This document shows, piece after piece, positions 51,973-58,687 of a stretch of DNA of 64,000 bases; the first letter of the stretch is position 1, and every line of letters begins with the position of its first letter. Under the pieces are notes generated by a model, which saw only the letters and a program-made list of their open reading frames with translations, had not been told where the DNA came from and made no database searches. Source of the DNA: Bog-159 sp963843255 (GTDB lineage: Bacteria; Acidobacteriota; Terriglobia; Bryobacterales; Bryobacteraceae); assembly GCA_963843255.1 (NCBI GenBank), contig CAWJJQ010000009.1, forward strand, positions 434,001 to 498,000, given 5' to 3'. The translations under genes were made by a program, and so were the position numbers.

Positions 51973-54426
51973 TTGCGACACTTCGCGCAGACATTCCGCA
52001 GAGTTGCCAGGGCGCCCGTGTTCTTTGCCACTGCCGTGCTTACGCTGGGACTTGCAATAGGTGCGAACACGGCGATTTTCAGCCTGATCGAGAGCATTCT
52101 CTTGAAGCCTCTTCCGTTCCCGCAGCAAGATCGGATCGTCGCCGTCTTGCAGACAGGCCCGGGCGTCGGGATCAAAGACCTCAACACGTCCGCAGCCGAC
52201 TTCTTCACCTACCGCGAAGAGAATTCAACATTTGCCGGCCTTGGTCTTTGGGAGCGAGGCTACGAGAGTGTCACCGGCCTCGGAGAACCGCAGCGTGTCG
52301 CCACTTTAACCGTCACAGCGCGCCTGCTACCGATCCTTGGCGTTCAACCCGCCCTCGGGCGAGGCTTCACCGAGCAGGATGACACGCCCGGCGCTCCGGA
52401 TCAGGTGTTACTCGGTTATGGCTATTGGCAGCAAAAGTTTGGTGGAGATCGCGAGGTCTTGGGGAAACGAATCACTGCCGGTGGCGTTGCTCGCGAGGTG
52501 ATCGGCGTCCTGCCGCGGAAGTTCTGGCTTCTCGACCAAAAGCCGGACCTGATTTTTCCACTCAAGCTCGACCGGAGCAAAGTAACCATGGGTGGCTTTC
52601 ACTTCCATGCCATCGCGGTGCTGAAGCCTGGCGTCACATTGGCGCAGGCTAACGCCGACGTCGCCCGCATGATTCCCTTAGAACGCAATAGGTTCCCCAT
52701 GTTCCCCGGCCTGAGCATCAAGATGTTCGATGATGCCCGATTCGGCCCTAATGTGCGGCTGCTGAAGCATGATGCCGTCGGCGATATCGGTAAAACACTC
52801 TGGCTACTATTGGCGGCCGTTGGCTTGCTGTTGGCGATCGCTTGTGCCAATGTCGGCAACTTGACGCTGGTTCGGGCCGAAGGCCGCCAGCAAGAATTGG
52901 CCGTACGTGCCGCATTGGGAGCAGGCTGGATGCAGATAACGCGAGAACTATTGCTGGAATGCGTCACTCTCAGCGTGATCGGAGGAACACTTGGACTCGC
53001 GCTGGCTATTGCAGCACTCCGCGTGCTGGTTACCTTCCCCCCGGCCCATCTACCCAGGCTCGACCAAATTTCCATAGATGGGGCTGCGCTGCTTTTCAAT
53101 TTCACCGTCTCGCTGTTCGCGGGGATCTTATTTGGATTGATACCCGCCGTCCGGTATGCGAGTCCAAATCTCGTAGCCGCCCTGCGGGGAGGCGGGCGGG
53201 CATCCAGCCAAGGCCGGGAACGCGGGCGTGCAAGCAATATATTGGTAGTCGTGCAAGTGGCGTTGGCGCTCGTTCTGTTGATCGTTTCCGGTTTGATGAT
53301 CCGCACCATTCAAGCCATGCGGCGGGTGCACCCGGGGTTTACGACCGGCAATACGGTGCAGACCGCGCGTCTGGTGATCGCCCGCGTCGAGGGACTGGCT
53401 CCAGGGCAGATGGCATTGCTGGACCACGCGATTCTCGACCACCTCGCCACGATACTCGGTGTGCAATCCGTAAGCATAGGAACGGATCTTCCCATGACCG
53501 GTGATAAGGCCCAGGATCTTATCGTGCCAGAAGACCATCCCTACCAAGAGGGCCGTCTGCCGCCACTGCGGCGCTTTGTGTCGGTGATGCCTGCGTATTT
53601 TCAAACAATGGGTATTCCCCTCCTGGCCGGTCGAGACTTGAATTGGACCGACATTCATCAAGTCCGCCCCGTCGCGATCGTTTCGGAAAACTTCGCACGC
53701 GAGTATTGGGGCAGCCCGAGCGCCGCCTTGGGCCAGCGCATTCACGACCCCGCCGGCGCACGATGGGGTGAAATCGTCGGCGTGGTGGGCGACGTTCGCC
53801 AGGATGGCGTCGATCAGCCCGCTCCGTCGTTCGTATATTGGCCGCTACTCTCCCACGATAATAAGGGCGATCCCTCGATCGCCTACTCGGCTCAGATCGT
53901 ACTTCGCAGTGACCGCGCCGGCTCGCAGAGCTTCATAAATGAAATCCGCCAGGCTATCTGGGCCGTGAATCCCAACTTGCCCGTCGCCGACGTGCGTACC
54001 ATCGGCGATATTTACAGCCAGTCGATGGCGCGAACATCGTTCACCCTCGTTCTGCTGCTTCTGGCCGGGGTAATGGCGCTCCTGTTGGGTGTTGTCGGGA
54101 TCTATGCCGTAATCTCCTACTCCGTCTCCCAAAGAACCCGCGAAATAGGCATTCGTATAGCCTTAGGCGCAACGCCATCCGAATTGAAGCTCTTGTTCGT
54201 CCAGCAAGGACTCCTTCTAGGTGCCGTCGGTGTTGCGGCCGGGCTCGCCGCGGCCGTCGGACTGGCACGCCTCACGACCGCGATGTTGTTCGAAATCAGC
54301 CCGCTCGACCCCGCCACCTACGGGGTCGTATCTCTCGTCCTTCTGGCCGCGGTCGTATGGGCGAGTTACCTGCCTACATCTAAGGCCGTTACTGTCGATC
54401 CCGTCGTGGCCCTTCGCGCCGAATGA
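51973..54426 (+). CDS. ADOP-type MacB/FtsX permease, 817 aa
   Basis: TTG start at 51973 with AGGAAG 6 bp before it. No prefix domain: membrane helix at once (VFFATAVLTLGLAIGANTAI). Two MacB-core/FtsX modules; the mid-chain FtsX part is NLTLVRAEGRQQELAVRAAL and the last is REIGIRIALGATPSELKLL. No ATPase gene or PadR gene is adjacent. Codon use is somewhat less GC-biased than the respiratory operon just before it, so it may be a separate acquisition (impression, not computed). Confidence 0.88.
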   Translation: MRHFAQTFRRVARAPVFFATAVLTLGLAIGANTAIFSLIESILLKPLPFPQQDRIVAVLQTGPGVGIKDLNTSAADFFTYREENSTFAGLGLWERGYESVTGLGEPQRVATLTVTARLLPILGVQPALGRGFTEQDDTPGAPDQVLLGYGYWQQKFGGDREVLGKRITAGGVAREVIGVLPRKFWLLDQKPDLIFPLKLDRSKVTMGGFHFHAIAVLKPGVTLAQANADVARMIPLERNRFPMFPGLSIKMFDDARFGPNVRLLKHDAVGDIGKTLWLLLAAVGLLLAIACANVGNLTLVRAEGRQQELAVRAALGAGWMQITRELLLECVTLSVIGGTLGLALAIAALRVLVTFPPAHLPRLDQISIDGAALLFNFTVSLFAGILFGLIPAVRYASPNLVAALRGGGRASSQGRERGRASNILVVVQVALALVLLIVSGLMIRTIQAMRRVHPGFTTGNTVQTARLVIARVEGLAPGQMALLDHAILDHLATILGVQSVSIGTDLPMTGDKAQDLIVPEDHPYQEGRLPPLRRFVSVMPAYFQTMGIPLLAGRDLNWTDIHQVRPVAIVSENFAREYWGSPSAALGQRIHDPAGARWGEIVGVVGDVRQDGVDQPAPSFVYWPLLSHDNKGDPSIAYSAQIVLRSDRAGSQSFINEIRQAIWAVNPNLPVADVRTIGDIYSQSMARTSFTLVLLLLAGVMALLLGVVGIYAVISYSVSQRTREIGIRIALGATPSELKLLFVQQGLLLGAVGVAAGLAAAVGLARLTTAMLFEISPLDPATYGVVSLVLLAAVVWASYLPTSKAVTVDPVVALRAE

Positions 54427-54443
54427 TCCAGTAGTCGCACCGC

Positions 54444-54502
54444 GTTGATCGGCGTTTCCGGCCCACCGGCTGTCGTCATTTTCCACAAGGCCCAATTCCT
54501 GG
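54444..54502 (+). repeat. Short dispersed repeat, copy 1 of 5
   Basis: GGCCCACCGGCTGTCGTCAT followed by TTTCCACAAGGCCCAATTCC. The same ~50-60-bp element recurs in the same orientation at 56131, 58433, 62316 and 63239. This copy is upstream of the hicA-hicB pair. Confidence 0.7.
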
Positions 54503-54562
54503 CACAACACCCGGCCGACATTGTTCAATGGTGCCGTATTCGGTACCATATATTTGTGTCGA

Positions 54563-54802
54563 ATGCTAAGAAGATCCTTGAAGGATGCGGCGGAACGCCC
54601 GCAACTGCGCATCGAGGATCTGGAAGTCGTAGCGCGTCGCTTCGGGGTGGACGTTGACGGCGCGCGCGGCACAAGCCACGTGACATTCCGGCACCCGAGA
54701 GCGGGCAGAACGACCGTGCCGAAGCAGATTCCGATCAAGCCCTGGTACGTGCGTGACTTCGTAGAGTTTATTAGCAAGCTGGAGGATCCAGATCATGACT
54801 GA
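54563..54802 (+). CDS. hicA: HicA-like mRNA interferase toxin, N-terminus frame-shifted
   Basis: 79 residues. RIEDLEVVARRFGVDV, GTSHVTFRHP (with the catalytic His) and VPKQIPIKPWYVRDFVEFIS are clear HicA dsRNA-binding-fold motifs. The usual HicA start (SNAKKILE) is encoded upstream in a different frame from a GTG at 54556, and the RMRRN-RNW segment lies in a third frame; two one-base losses (near 54582 and 54606) would account for it. As it stands, translation must start at ATG 54563 (MLRRSLKDAAERPQL), replacing ~15 residues. The toxin may be inactive or altered. Overlaps hicB by 8 bp. Confidence 0.6.
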   Translation: MLRRSLKDAAERPQLRIEDLEVVARRFGVDVDGARGTSHVTFRHPRAGRTTVPKQIPIKPWYVRDFVEFISKLEDPDHD

Positions 54803-55184
54803 GCTAGCCAATATCGACAAATACCCATTCACGATTCGCCCGCTGTCAAATGCAGACGGCGGTGGGTTTTTGATCGAATACCCAGACCTTCCGGGGTGTC
54901 ACTCGGATGGTGAAACGCCTGAACAGGCCATCGTAAATGGCCGGGATGCCGTGCGCTCCTACCTGGCGAGTTGCCGGAGGCACGGCGATCCCATACCGAA
55001 GCCAAGTGCGCCTCCGGGGTCGAGCGGGCAATTCCGGGTACGGATGCCCAAGAGTCTCCACGCCCGATTGGCGGCCCGAGCCGAAAGCGAAGGCGTGAGC
55101 TTGAACATGCTGGTGGTCGCCGCTGCAGCCCAGGCCTTAGGGCAGCGTGAAACAACCGCGCCCCGCAAAAAGTCTCGCGGTTGA
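54795..55184 (+). CDS. hicB: HicB-like antitoxin
   Basis: 129 residues. The N-terminal HicB fold reads YPFTIRPLSNADGGGFLIEY, PDLPGCHSDGETPEQAIVNG, ending with DAVRSYLASCRRHG (~residue 57). A Pro-rich linker follows, then a ribbon-helix-helix domain (RVRMPKSLHARLAARAESEG, VSLNMLVVAAAAQ) for DNA binding and autoregulation. Its ATG overlaps the hicA frame by 8 bp. Typical HicAB order is toxin then antitoxin, as here. Confidence 0.85.
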   Translation: MTELANIDKYPFTIRPLSNADGGGFLIEYPDLPGCHSDGETPEQAIVNGRDAVRSYLASCRRHGDPIPKPSAPPGSSGQFRVRMPKSLHARLAARAESEGVSLNMLVVAAAAQALGQRETTAPRKKSRG

Positions 55185-55481
55185 CGTATAGCAAGTGCCG
55201 GCGCTCTTCCGGTGGCGCCCACCCTCGGCCCCTCAGGCCCAATGGAAGCAAACCCCACATATCGCTCCGAACCCCCCGGAGCACCTCACCCGCAGTGACG
55301 TAATGATGCAACGACGGGTGCGACATCAATCTGTATCGGTAATCGCGAGTATCGATAGTCTGCGAAGTCGCCGGTCAAAGAGCACCACCGTCATTTGGAG
55401 CAAACCAGCGAGTTCCACGATACGCATCACAGCACTCAGGATAGTCCCATAAATCAAGTACAATCTCACAAGGAGGCCCGC

Positions 55482-56030
55482 ATGAGAGTAGCCGCTGTTT
55501 GCTGCTGCTTCTTCGTATCCCTGGCGTGGACCCAGTGCAAGCCTGGGTCCGAGCCGTCACCCATGGAAGCATTCGCTAACCGGCAGGGCGTCCGCACTAC
55601 CTGGTCAAGCCAGATTGCGAACCTCGGCAAAGAGGGGACCCAGGTGTTGTTGACCGCCGTCGTGCTCGACAGCGCTGGCGCCAAAATGCGCGGAGTCAAA
55701 ATCGAGTTGTCTAGCGGCGACGCGCACGACACGATCTATCTTGGTGAAGAAGCGACGGACCGTACCCGTGCCGCACTGAATGAGATCGCTGATGAGGTGG
55801 CACATGGCACCCCGGGCGGCAACGGCTGTGTCGGAGCCAGACAGTTCTGGCCGCTGTATGACTGGCCCTGGAATAAATACCACGAACTCAATGCGGATGT
55901 ATGCGGCGAGAAGTCGGTGCTGGTCCTATATGGCAGGGGCAGAGCCGCGAGCTATTCGCTGCCAGGCGAGAGCCCAACAGCTTTCGCCGCCATTCTCGCC
56001 CGCGCCATTTCGGATTTGAATGAGCACTAA
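55482..56030 (+). CDS. Secreted hypothetical protein
   Basis: 182 residues from ATG 55482, with a perfect AGGAGG 7 bp before it. Signal peptide MRVAAVCCCFFVSLAWTQC, with several Cys; the last could be a lipid anchor. Two further Cys lie at GGNGCVGARQ and NADVCGEKSV, possibly a disulfide. The mature part starts with a beta strand region (VLLTAVVLDSAGAKMRGVKI) and ends in a helix. No family recognised. A TACAAT at 55459-55464 could be its -10 element, without a clear -35. Confidence 0.6.
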   Translation: MRVAAVCCCFFVSLAWTQCKPGSEPSPMEAFANRQGVRTTWSSQIANLGKEGTQVLLTAVVLDSAGAKMRGVKIELSSGDAHDTIYLGEEATDRTRAALNEIADEVAHGTPGGNGCVGARQFWPLYDWPWNKYHELNADVCGEKSVLVLYGRGRAASYSLPGESPTAFAAILARAISDLNEH

Positions 56031-56130
56031 GGGCGCGGTAGTTTCAGTTGTTTCGCCGGGCCTGTTTCCCCGGTTTTTCTTGGCGCGCGGCTTACCACAT
56101 TGCCCGTGAACATTCAGGCCGAAAAGACGG

Positions 56131-56192
56131 GCATCGTTGGAAAGTAGCGGCGATCCGGCCCACCCAGTGTCGTCATTCTCCCCAAACCTCAC
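56131..56192 (+). repeat. Short dispersed repeat, copy 2 of 5
   Basis: GGAAAGTAGCGGCGATCCGG, CCCACCCAGTGTCGTCATTC then TCCCCAAACCTCAC. It lies between the secreted protein and the blaI promoter, same orientation as the others. Confidence 0.7.
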
Positions 56193-56237
56193 CTACCGGG
56201 CGGAACCCCAGTGTCTCCGGTCATACGAATTATTTCG

Positions 56238-56266
56238 TTGACATACGAATCGATTCGTATGATACT
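56238..56266 (+). promoter_or_regulatory. Promoter of blaI-M56 operon
   Basis: TTGACA (56238-56243), 17 bp, GATACT (56261-56266). Expected start of transcription is about 56272-56274, the GTG start codon itself, so the mRNA is predicted to be leaderless. Confidence 0.75.
56243..56260. promoter_or_regulatory. 18-bp perfect palindrome, probable BlaI operator
   Basis: ATACGAATCGATTCGTAT is a perfect palindrome filling the spacer between -35 and -10. A half-site (ATACGAAT) is repeated 20 bp upstream at 56223-56230. Placement fits repression by the BlaI-type protein encoded next. Confidence 0.75.
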
Positions 56267-56271
56267 GAAGC

Positions 56272-56682
56272 GTGGCCTCCCGATCCCATCCCAAAGAGCC
56301 TGCTCCCCAGCCGCTTCCAACCGCCGCCGAAATAGCCATCCTGGCGGTGCTGTGGCGGCAAGGCGCCAGCACCGTGCGCGAGGTGCATGAAGCGCTGGGT
56401 AAGGACAGTGGATATACCTCCACGCTGAAGTTGATGCAGCTCATGTTCGAAAAAGGACTGGTGGTGCGCAACGAGCGCTACCGCTCGCATCTTTATGAAG
56501 CGCGCGCTCCCAAGGAGCAGACCCAGCGGCAGATCGCGGGCGACCTGCTGCAGCGCGCATTCGAAGGATCGGCGAAGAGCCTGGTGCTGGGAGCGCTCGC
56601 CGCACAGCCGGCCTCAGGCAAGGATCTGGCCGAGATACGGAGTCTGTTGGACGAATTCGAAAAGAGGAGGGGAAAGAAATGA
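56272..56682 (+). CDS. blaI: BlaI/MecI-family repressor
   Basis: 136 residues, GTG start at the predicted transcription start. TAAEIAILAVLWRQGASTVR is the winged-helix start, EALGKDSGYTSTLKLMQLMF the recognition region and GLVVRNERYRSHLYEARAPK the wing. C-terminal helices (SAKSLVLGALAAQPASGKDL) mediate dimerisation; the cleavage site used by BlaR proteases lies in this part in relatives. It overlaps the peptidase gene by 4 bp. Represses its own operon by an 18-bp palindrome. Confidence 0.9.
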   Translation: MASRSHPKEPAPQPLPTAAEIAILAVLWRQGASTVREVHEALGKDSGYTSTLKLMQLMFEKGLVVRNERYRSHLYEARAPKEQTQRQIAGDLLQRAFEGSAKSLVLGALAAQPASGKDLAEIRSLLDEFEKRRGKK

Positions 56683-58229
56683 TCACGCTACTGAACCAGC
56701 CGTGGACCGAGCGTCTGGGCTGGACGCTTCTCCATTTTCTGTGGCAGGGCCTTCTTGTGGCAGCCCTCTATGCGCTCGCCCGGGCTTTGGCCGGTGGCCG
56801 CATTTCGGCGCGCGGCCGCTACGCAATTGGCTGCGCTTCGCTCTTGGCGATGACCGTGGCGCCTGCTCTCACTTACTGGTGGCTCGGAAATTCCGGGCAG
56901 GCGGCGCGGATCGGGAACCTTACCGGGGCCGCCCGGCAGCTTGTCCCTGGAGTTGCGTACTCACCAATCACCGATCCCTGGCAGCAGGCCATGCCGTGGA
57001 TTGTAATGGCGTGGTTCGCCGGCGCCGCTGCGTGTTCCCTCCGCCTGCTCATGGGATTCATCTCTGCGGCGGCGCTACGGCGTTCGCGTCATGCGCCCGT
57101 GCTCACCGAATGGCAGCAAACCCTCGACCGGCTGATCGAACGCATGCACGTATCGCGAAGCGTCCGGTTGCTGGCCACGGATCGAGTGGACTCTCCCGCG
57201 GTCATCGGCTGGCTTCGCCCCGTGATTCTCGCCCCGGTGGGCGTGCTGTGTGGGCTCGCACCCGAGCAGGTGGAGGCGCTGCTGGCGCACGAACTGGCGC
57301 ATGTCCGGCGGCACGACTACCTGGTGAACGTTCTGCAAGGGATCGCCGAGAGCCTGCTCTTTTACCATCCTGCGGTGTGGTGGATCTCAAATCAGATCCG
57401 GGCCGAGCGCGAGCATTGCTGCGATGATCTCGCCGTTGCGGCCAGCGGCGATGTGCTGGTGTACGCTCGCGCACTGGCGGAATTGGAGTCCATGCGACCG
57501 GCACGTTTCAAGGCGGCGCTGTCTGCCAGCGACGGTTCGCTCCTGCGCCGGATCCGCCGTCTGGCCGACCCGGTGGCGGCGCACAGGCCTGCCGGATGGG
57601 GAGTGGCCTGGTCGTTGGGTGCCCTGCTGCTATTGGGGATCGCAGGAGTTGCAGTGACCGGCGCGCAAGGGCAAAGCCAGCCGGTGGTGAACCTCGATAC
57701 CGTGTGGACGGACACGGTAAAGCAAGGCGATATGAAGCTGGAGGTGCGCGCGTTGGGCCGGTTGACCTCCGCCCATACGGCGGCACTCAAAGTGGCCGAG
57801 ACGCAGATGCAGGACGTGCGGCAAGGCGAGCCTGCCATCGTTGCGTTCCAGCATCGGAAGGAGACCGTTGGCGGCAAGGTTGCCGTGGTGCATCCCGAAG
57901 TGGCGAACGGCACAGTGACTGTGGACGTAGCGCTGGATGGCGCGCTGCCACCCGGTGTCAATCTACAGGAACCCGTGGACGGGATTATTACGATCGGCGG
58001 GCTGACGAACGTGGTGTACGTCGGCAGGCCGGTGTTCGCCCCAGCAAACAGTAAGGTTACAATCTTCAAGCTCGAACCAGACGGCCATTCGGCGAAGAAG
58101 GTTCCGGTGCAGTTCGGCGCGACCTCGGTGAATCTGATCGAGATCAAGACCGGTCTGCAGCCGGGGGACAAAGTGATCCTCAGCGATATGTCGCAGTATG
58201 ACGAGGTAGCTGCGATTGTGTTGCGGTGA
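56679..58229 (+). CDS. BlaR1-type M56 metallopeptidase fused to an efflux-adaptor (HlyD/MacA-like) C-terminal domain
   Basis: 516 residues. Helices 1-4 (residues ~20-135) hold the M56 membrane domain, and LLAHELAHVRRHDYL carries the zinc HExxH (204-208), with EREHCCDD further on as the third ligand region. A last membrane helix (WGVAWSLGALLLLGIAGVAV, ~310-328) leads to a periplasmic part (334-516) that is not a penicillin-binding sensor. It matches the beta-barrel and membrane-proximal domains of periplasmic adaptor proteins: VKQGDMKLEVRALGRL, KVAETQMQDVRQGEPAIVAF, GTVTVDVALDGALPPG, NVVYVGRPVF, GLQPGDKVILSDMSQYD. The adaptor hairpin and lipoyl parts are missing. Confidence 0.85.
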   Translation: MITLLNQPWTERLGWTLLHFLWQGLLVAALYALARALAGGRISARGRYAIGCASLLAMTVAPALTYWWLGNSGQAARIGNLTGAARQLVPGVAYSPITDPWQQAMPWIVMAWFAGAAACSLRLLMGFISAAALRRSRHAPVLTEWQQTLDRLIERMHVSRSVRLLATDRVDSPAVIGWLRPVILAPVGVLCGLAPEQVEALLAHELAHVRRHDYLVNVLQGIAESLLFYHPAVWWISNQIRAEREHCCDDLAVAASGDVLVYARALAELESMRPARFKAALSASDGSLLRRIRRLADPVAAHRPAGWGVAWSLGALLLLGIAGVAVTGAQGQSQPVVNLDTVWTDTVKQGDMKLEVRALGRLTSAHTAALKVAETQMQDVRQGEPAIVAFQHRKETVGGKVAVVHPEVANGTVTVDVALDGALPPGVNLQEPVDGIITIGGLTNVVYVGRPVFAPANSKVTIFKLEPDGHSAKKVPVQFGATSVNLIEIKTGLQPGDKVILSDMSQYDEVAAIVLR

Positions 58230-58432
58230 TGGCCTCGGCTACGGTTCGTCGGGTGCCCAGGCCAATGATGCTCTGAACGTCGCGCGCCGCATGAAGAACA
58301 CGGATGAGGCGATGCCGTCAATCGCTCAATCGTAAGCGGCGGAAGGCAGATCCCAACTTCACGCCTAAATCGCCGCCAATGCGCGCACCTCCGCTGGATC
58401 GGCCTGCGCTTTGACAGGGCTGTTACGCACTC

Positions 58433-58490
58433 GCCGCCGACCCGGCCCACCTGCTGTCATCATTGTCCACAAAGCCCTCTTCTAGGAACC
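58433..58490 (+). repeat. Short dispersed repeat, copy 3 of 5
   Basis: GCCGCCGACCCGGCCCACCT, GCTGTCATCATTGTCCACAA, AGCCCTCTTCTAGGAACC. It ends where the 83-bp palindrome begins. Confidence 0.65.
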
Positions 58491-58573
58491 GCGCAAAACG
58501 GGCCGCCCCGCGCCGCTGGAAACTGCGGAGTTCCTCTCCTGACTGGCGGCGCGGGATACGCGTCCCTTTGCGC
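58491..58573. repeat. 83-bp palindromic element, copy 2
   Basis: Same ends as copy 1 (GCGCAAA / TTTGCGC), same length and the shared AGTTCCT and TGGCGGCGCGG ACGCGTCCC blocks. The inner stem is less perfect here (CCGCGCCGC / GGCGGCGCGG). Confidence 0.75.
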
Positions 58574-58687
58574 TTTCGAGGAACTTGCCCTCGACAGTTT
58601 CCACGAGGCTCGTAAACACTACGCCGTTACTGAGAAAACATCCACGGCTTTGGGAGATCGGTGCATGGTGAGGAAACGGATGATGGC

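Larger units (their letters stand above)
58230..58687. other. Intergenic region with repeats
   Basis: No gene. It contains a tract (58230-58435) of which a second copy occurs after the pseudogene at 61863, then a short dispersed repeat (58433-58490) and the 83-bp palindrome (58491-58573). CGTAAACACTACGCCGTTA at 58611-58629 recurs at about 63341. Confidence 0.6.

Noticed and set aside
55185..55481. Possible gene in the gap after hicB
   Set aside because: Short frames on both strands show no start signals or recognisable motifs.
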